From an uncultured Porphyromonas sp. (GTDB taxonomy: Bacteria; Bacteroidota; Bacteroidia; Bacteroidales; Porphyromonadaceae), in assembly GCA_900554935.1 (NCBI GenBank), contig USJF01000038.1, forward strand, positions 1-10,625: a stretch of DNA of 10,625 nucleotides. The letters run 5' to 3'. This document shows, one piece after another, positions 7,036 to 10,625 of the stretch; positions within the stretch are counted from its first letter, which is position 1, and every line of letters begins with the position of its first letter. Both the position numbers and the translations under genes were made by a program. Below the pieces are notes generated by a model. It saw nothing but the letters and a program-made list of their open reading frames with translations. It was not told the DNA's origin and ran no database searches.

Positions 7036-8202
7036 ATGAAGAGGTTTGATTTAATAGCAAGAGGGCTCCTAATGCTCTTTATCGCTTCGCCAATGATTTC
7101 GATTGGTGCCAACGCACAAGACGATGCTTACCTTACCCCTTCGAGAGCAAAGGAATTGCGTAAAAAGGAAGCCGCTGAGCAAGCAGCCCTTAGGAAGAGA
7201 ATGGAGGAGAAGCGTGCCGCCGAAATGGCAAGAAGAGAAAAGGCACGCGCCGAATATCAAGAAGATGTAAAAGATTGGTACAACCGTAGAGATATGAAGG
7301 TGACTATCGAGGAGATGGAGCAAAATCTAGATCAACTCGATGGAAGAACAGATGCACGCACTGCAAAGGGCGGTAAGTACAGCACCCGACTACGTAGATT
7401 TGACCGACCCAATGAGGATAGGATCGTACTCAATAATGTAAGGCAAGTCTATATGCTGGACGACTACGATTACTACGACCCTTGGACCAATAGCTACTAC
7501 GGTAGAGATTGGGATAATGGAGTAAATATCATCATCAACCAAGGCTCACCTTGGAGATATGGATGGGATTATGGCTATGGAAGGTTGGGCAACCCTTACT
7601 ACTATGGCTACTACGGATACTACACCCCTTGGGATAGCTACTGGTACGATCCTTGGTACTACGGTGGCTCCCGCTACTACTGGGGCTTCGGACGCCCTTG
7701 GGGTGGCTATTATGCCGGTTGGGGCGGATACTATGGCGGTTACTACGACTGGTACTATGGAGGCTATGCCAATAGCTATTGGAATGGCTACAGCGATGGT
7801 AGATCCGATAGTCGTAGGGATAGATACTACAATACACCTCGCTCTAGCTATGGTAGAAGCACAGGAAGCTACTACGATAGAGCATCGCACAATGCTATCT
7901 ATGGACGTGCTCTCGGCAATTCAAGTCGTACCGTAGAGGGCTCTAGCTACTACGACCGCAGTACTCGCAGCTTTAGTAACTACGAAAACGCTAATCGCAG
8001 CTATAGGTCTAATGGTAATAACCGAACTAGTAGATGGGATAGAAATTCAACGAATCGAGACACCTACAACTACGATAGAAGTAGCTCCTACTCATCACCT
8101 TCCCGCAGTAGTGGATCATACAGCTCTCCCTCAAGAAGCTCAAGCAGTAGTAGCTCCTCTAGCAGTGGCACCACACGCACCACTACCGGTCGCCAAAGAT
8201 AA
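7036..8202 (+). CDS. Secreted Tyr/Gly/Trp-rich low-complexity protein, function unknown
   Basis: I do not recognise a characterised homologue. The 388-residue product has a signal peptide with probable cleavage after ANA (residue 27). A highly charged Ala/Lys/Glu/Arg helix, probably a coiled coil, covers about 36-80. A transition region, YSTRLRRFDRPNEDRIVLNN (115-134), may be the most conserved part. A Tyr/Gly/Trp/Asp-rich domain at about 139-250 (for example NPYYYGYYGYY, GWGGYYGGYY) follows, then an Arg/Ser/Asn/Tyr-rich segment to 348. A Ser-rich tail contains SYSSPSRSS twice in tandem (351-369), a serine run, and the end TGRQR. There is no cysteine in the mature part, no lipobox, and no obvious type IX secretion C-terminal domain. 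Composition suggests an extracytoplasmic adhesive or matrix-like protein, but this is inference. The start is fixed by AGGAGG at 7023. The FadL-like gene begins 35 bases after the stop with no terminator between, so co-transcription is likely. Antisense frames over the repeats are compositional shadows. Confidence 0.83.
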   Translation: MKRFDLIARGLLMLFIASPMISIGANAQDDAYLTPSRAKELRKKEAAEQAALRKRMEEKRAAEMARREKARAEYQEDVKDWYNRRDMKVTIEEMEQNLDQLDGRTDARTAKGGKYSTRLRRFDRPNEDRIVLNNVRQVYMLDDYDYYDPWTNSYYGRDWDNGVNIIINQGSPWRYGWDYGYGRLGNPYYYGYYGYYTPWDSYWYDPWYYGGSRYYWGFGRPWGGYYAGWGGYYGGYYDWYYGGYANSYWNGYSDGRSDSRRDRYYNTPRSSYGRSTGSYYDRASHNAIYGRALGNSSRTVEGSSYYDRSTRSFSNYENANRSYRSNGNNRTSRWDRNSTNRDTYNYDRSSSYSSPSRSSGSYSSPSRSSSSSSSSSSGTTRTTTGRQR

Positions 8203-8237
8203 ACACAGTGAATCTTCACCTATATACAAGTATTTCT

Positions 8238-9902
8238 ATGAAATATACATTTAAATTTTACTCGTTACTCCTAGCGTCTATGCTCATAGGTGCCACCAAT
8301 CTTTGGGGGCAAGCCTCATCAGATGCTTATCGCAATGTTCAGAACCGAGTAACTGGAACGGCACGAACTAAAGCAATAGGTGGTGCAGCAGGCGCTATCG
8401 GAGCGGACGCAGGTGCGGTATACATCAATCCAGCTGGCATAGCTCTATTTACCCGCTCAGCATTTGGGTTTGGTGCGAACTTTGGCAAAAATAATACCTC
8501 AGTGGCGACAAATGGTCAGACCATTGGCCGCTTATTAGGATTTTCTGCACTTAATAATATCTCATACTTTACTCGTGGATACTCTATTCCAACGGATGAT
8601 GCCAACTCTCTGAGGATGAATTATGGTATATCTTATGGGCAGGAATACAATTTTAAGAGAGACTACGAAATGAACTCCTTAAACCCTAGATTTAGTATTA
8701 CAGATCGTATGTCAAGTAAGGCTAACTACCTGGGCTTAGGAAAAGATGCCTATCTAAGGACTAAGAACTATGACCCTTTTCAGTCCAACGTGGATCCCAT
8801 GATAGCACTTGCCTTAAATGGAGATATCATTGAATTTTCAGAGGTTAAAGATAATGCAACTGGTAAAGTATTAAAACAAGGATACAATTCAAAGTTCAAT
8901 GACAAGGAGACCCTTAAATCATGGAAAATAAGAAGCAGTAATCTCAATGTCAGCGAACGTGGGCATCGCAATTATACCGACTTTAATCTAGGTTTCAATC
9001 TCAACGATAGTTATTTCTTTGGAGCCGCACTGAGACTAGGGACTATGACTTATAGTCGCTCTTCGATGATTCGCGAAGACTTCGATGACACGAACGACAA
9101 AAATAATAGTTATCTTGAGTATGGAACTAGCCTTGATGTGACGGGTAGCTCTTTAGCTCTCAACCTAGGCTTCTTGATGGCGATTGGCGACTATGGTCGT
9201 ATAGGCGTCTCATACTTGACTCCGCAATATGCTCAGTACAAAGAACTGTACTCTGGCTCTGTAGCTAGCTGGCACAATGGGGTAAAAAAACTATCAGAAC
9301 GTTACTACACTTTCCCAACAGATGAGTATAGAAATGAATATGCTATGATCACGCCAGGGGAGCTAACTGTAAGTGCCATGGCATTTCTCTCTAGATATGG
9401 AATGGTCTCCTACGACTTCCAATACCGCAACCTTGGTCACTCCAAGATATTACTTAAGGGTGCAGGAGTTAGTGGGGTATCGGACTTCATCAAGGAGGAT
9501 TATGGAGCAGAGCTAACGCATAGGGTTGGACTAGAGATAAGACCAATCAAAAATATATCACTCCGTGCTGGGTATGCTTATACCGGCAACCCTCTCAAGG
9601 CAGAGCCTCTTAAGAAGGAAGCAGACGATGGTTTAGACTATGAATACCCTAATAGTGGTATGATAGCTGACTTTGTCCTTCCTCGTAGTTACCAAGCTAT
9701 CACTGGCGGTCTAGGCTTTTCTTTAGGCCGAAGCACCACACTTGATCTCGCCTATGTACACGAGATCCGCAAGGAGAAGGCCTATCCATTTACTGGTTGG
9801 ACCGACCCTCGTGAAAAAGAAACTTCCTTTATCGCTGTCAAAGGCGGTAACCTCAAAGAGTCGAGAGGTAGCTTCGTTGCCAACCTTACCTTTAGATTCT
9901 AA
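8238..9902 (+). CDS. Outer-membrane beta-barrel transporter, FadL/OmpP1/TodX type
   Basis: Predicted outer-membrane protein of 554 residues, related to the FadL family of hydrophobic-compound channels. A signal peptide covers about 1-26 (MKYTFKFYSLLLASM, then WGQA). The mature start has the family pattern: ARTKAIGGAAGAIGADAGAV followed by YINPAGIALF, where the DAGAVYINPAG element is diagnostic. The rest has alternating aromatic and polar strands typical of a barrel and ends in ANLTFRF with a C-terminal Phe, the usual assembly signal. Bacteroidota annotations often call such proteins hemin receptors or outer-membrane transport proteins; the substrate here is unknown. I chose the ATG at 8238. 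An in-frame GTG at 8208 would add ten polar residues before the signal and lies only 5 bases after the preceding stop. The gene is probably co-transcribed with the 7036 gene and ends at a strong hairpin. Confidence 0.87.
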   Translation: MKYTFKFYSLLLASMLIGATNLWGQASSDAYRNVQNRVTGTARTKAIGGAAGAIGADAGAVYINPAGIALFTRSAFGFGANFGKNNTSVATNGQTIGRLLGFSALNNISYFTRGYSIPTDDANSLRMNYGISYGQEYNFKRDYEMNSLNPRFSITDRMSSKANYLGLGKDAYLRTKNYDPFQSNVDPMIALALNGDIIEFSEVKDNATGKVLKQGYNSKFNDKETLKSWKIRSSNLNVSERGHRNYTDFNLGFNLNDSYFFGAALRLGTMTYSRSSMIREDFDDTNDKNNSYLEYGTSLDVTGSSLALNLGFLMAIGDYGRIGVSYLTPQYAQYKELYSGSVASWHNGVKKLSERYYTFPTDEYRNEYAMITPGELTVSAMAFLSRYGMVSYDFQYRNLGHSKILLKGAGVSGVSDFIKEDYGAELTHRVGLEIRPIKNISLRAGYAYTGNPLKAEPLKKEADDGLDYEYPNSGMIADFVLPRSYQAITGGLGFSLGRSTTLDLAYVHEIRKEKAYPFTGWTDPREKETSFIAVKGGNLKESRGSFVANLTFRF

Positions 9903-9919
9903 GGCTACCAAAACCTAAT

Positions 9920-9951
9920 AAAAAAGGACCTCCCACCGAGGTCCTTTTTTT
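9920..9951. terminator. Strong bidirectional terminator
   Basis: A perfect stem GGACCTC (9926-9932) and GAGGTCC (9938-9944) around CCACC is preceded by six A and followed by seven T, so it works as an intrinsic terminator on both strands. It lies 17 bases after the FadL-like stop. It also overlaps the TAA stop codon (9950-9952) of the convergent ATP-grasp gene, so one hairpin serves both genes. Confidence 0.9.
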
Positions 9952-10625
9952 ATTCACCCACTTCAAGGAGGGCAACGAAATAGGTATCCTCCAAAATAGG
10001 AGTAAGGAGGTAGATACCTGGCGACACTACCGAAGTATCGTGAAGGTAGAGGGGCCTAGCATCCTCCACTTGTGAGATAATTGGGTCGTTACGACGGGCG
10101 ATGAGGAAGCGACCACTTCTACCACCTAAATACTTTCTGGAGAGAGAGAGTGCAACATACCCCATCGTAGGACGGATATTTACCTCCAAGCAGGGCACCA
10201 ATTGCAGCATCTCCATTCCTTGATAGAGGGCAGTATCCACTCCAATGATCCCTTCATAATTGTAGAGTTCCATGGCCTCAAGCGCTTGGCGTACCAGCTC
10301 CGCATACACCTCCACCGCCACACCAGGTGACTTCGCCCCAAGGTAACTCCCCACGTACTGCGACTTTTGCGTGATAGCTCTATGGTACCCTAGATAAGTA
10401 ACCTTGCCCGCCTGCCGACGGTATTCGAAGCCCAGTTCATAGATAATCTCATAATAGGGCTCAATAAATAGCGACTTCTGAGGCGACTTCAACTGCTTTG
10501 TCCGTAGCACTTCAGTCATATCAACGTCGCTGCTATCCAGTATCTCAATACCGCGACCCGAACTAGTATAGTCCTCCTTTAATACCCACTTACCTGGCGA
10601 CAACTTCAGCGATGGCACTACTTTA
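9950..10625 (-). CDS. ATP-grasp domain protein, C-terminal part (cut by window edge)
   Basis: The last 224 codons of a larger minus-strand gene; the reading frame is open to the right edge. An internal GTG at 10618 is not the start. The visible part looks like the nucleotide-binding half of an ATP-grasp ligase: WVLKEDYTSSGRGI at 13-26 of the fragment supplies the ATP-binding Lys and the Gly/Ser-rich loop. IGVDTALY (about 127-134) and LEVNIRPTMGYVAL (about 146-159) resemble the acidic and Asn metal-binding residues, with EVN as the Mg-binding pair. ATP-grasp enzymes join a carboxylate to an amine or thiol through an acyl phosphate. The substrate is not identifiable here, and no neighbour in the window indicates a pathway. 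The gene is convergent with the FadL-like gene and shares its terminator. Biosynthetic ligase and peptide-modifying enzyme are both possible. Confidence 0.8.
   Translation of the reverse strand, partial: KVVPSLKLSPGKWVLKEDYTSSGRGIEILDSSDVDMTEVLRTKQLKSPQKSLFIEPYYEIIYELGFEYRRQAGKVTYLGYHRAITQKSQYVGSYLGAKSPGVAVEVYAELVRQALEAMELYNYEGIIGVDTALYQGMEMLQLVPCLEVNIRPTMGYVALSLSRKYLGGRSGRFLIARRNDPIISQVEDARPLYLHDTSVVSPGIYLLTPILEDTYFVALLEVGE

Noticed and set aside
7535..7936. Several open frames on both strands over the Tyr/Gly-rich region
   Set aside because: Biased codons of the repetitive gene leave other frames open. Their products are low-complexity (for example Ser/His or Ile/Val/Ala) and have no start signals.
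8208..8237. Upstream GTG start for the FadL-like gene
   Set aside because: It would put polar residues before a normal signal peptide; the ATG at 8238 gives a standard secreted start.
10616..10618. GTG as the start of the ATP-grasp gene
   Set aside because: The frame stays open to the window edge, and the ATP-grasp fold needs a longer N-terminal part, so the start lies outside.

Overview
The window looks like chromosomal core DNA of a Bacteroidota bacterium, most likely a Porphyromonas-type member of the Bacteroidales (inference). The support is: promoter -7 elements matching the Bacteroidota form TAnnTTTG, genes that mostly lack a Shine-Dalgarno sequence, a bacterial Ig-like (Big_5) lipoprotein with a GGPxDxTPP start, a FadL/OmpP1-type outer-membrane barrel beginning with DAGAVYINPAG, and a long RelA/SpoT homologue. 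I see no integrase, transposase, phage, tRNA, rRNA or CRISPR sequence.

Layout. Positions 1-1777 (minus strand) form a tight cluster in the transcription order mlaE-like permease, mlaF-like ATPase, glnS (cut by the left edge), with gaps of 6 and 11 bases. A promoter lies just upstream near 1826-1855. Positions 1778-2323 are a divergent intergenic region holding a tandem 23-bp repeat array. A plus-strand Ig-like lipoprotein gene follows (2324-4321). It converges on a minus-strand relA-like gene (4378-6576), with a terminator hairpin between them. A second divergent intergenic region (6577-7035) holds another array of the same 23-bp repeat. Next are two plus-strand genes, a secreted Tyr/Gly/Trp-rich protein (7036-8202) and an outer-membrane FadL-like barrel (8238-9902), separated by 35 bases with no terminator between them. 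They converge, through a strong bidirectional hairpin, on a minus-strand ATP-grasp protein cut by the right edge.

Themes. Most products act at or on the cell envelope: an MlaEF-type lipid transporter core, an exported lipoprotein, a secreted low-complexity protein and an outer-membrane barrel. GlnRS and the RelA-type (p)ppGpp synthetase are housekeeping and stress functions. In the RelA homologue the HD hydrolase centre is destroyed, while the synthetase motifs, including RxKD, are intact.

The most interesting non-coding signal is the 23-bp repeat family. Each unit has a dyad-symmetric core (GAGTT-3 nt-AACTC) and a more variable 10-bp spacer. Arrays occur in both divergent intergenic regions and nowhere else that I noticed.
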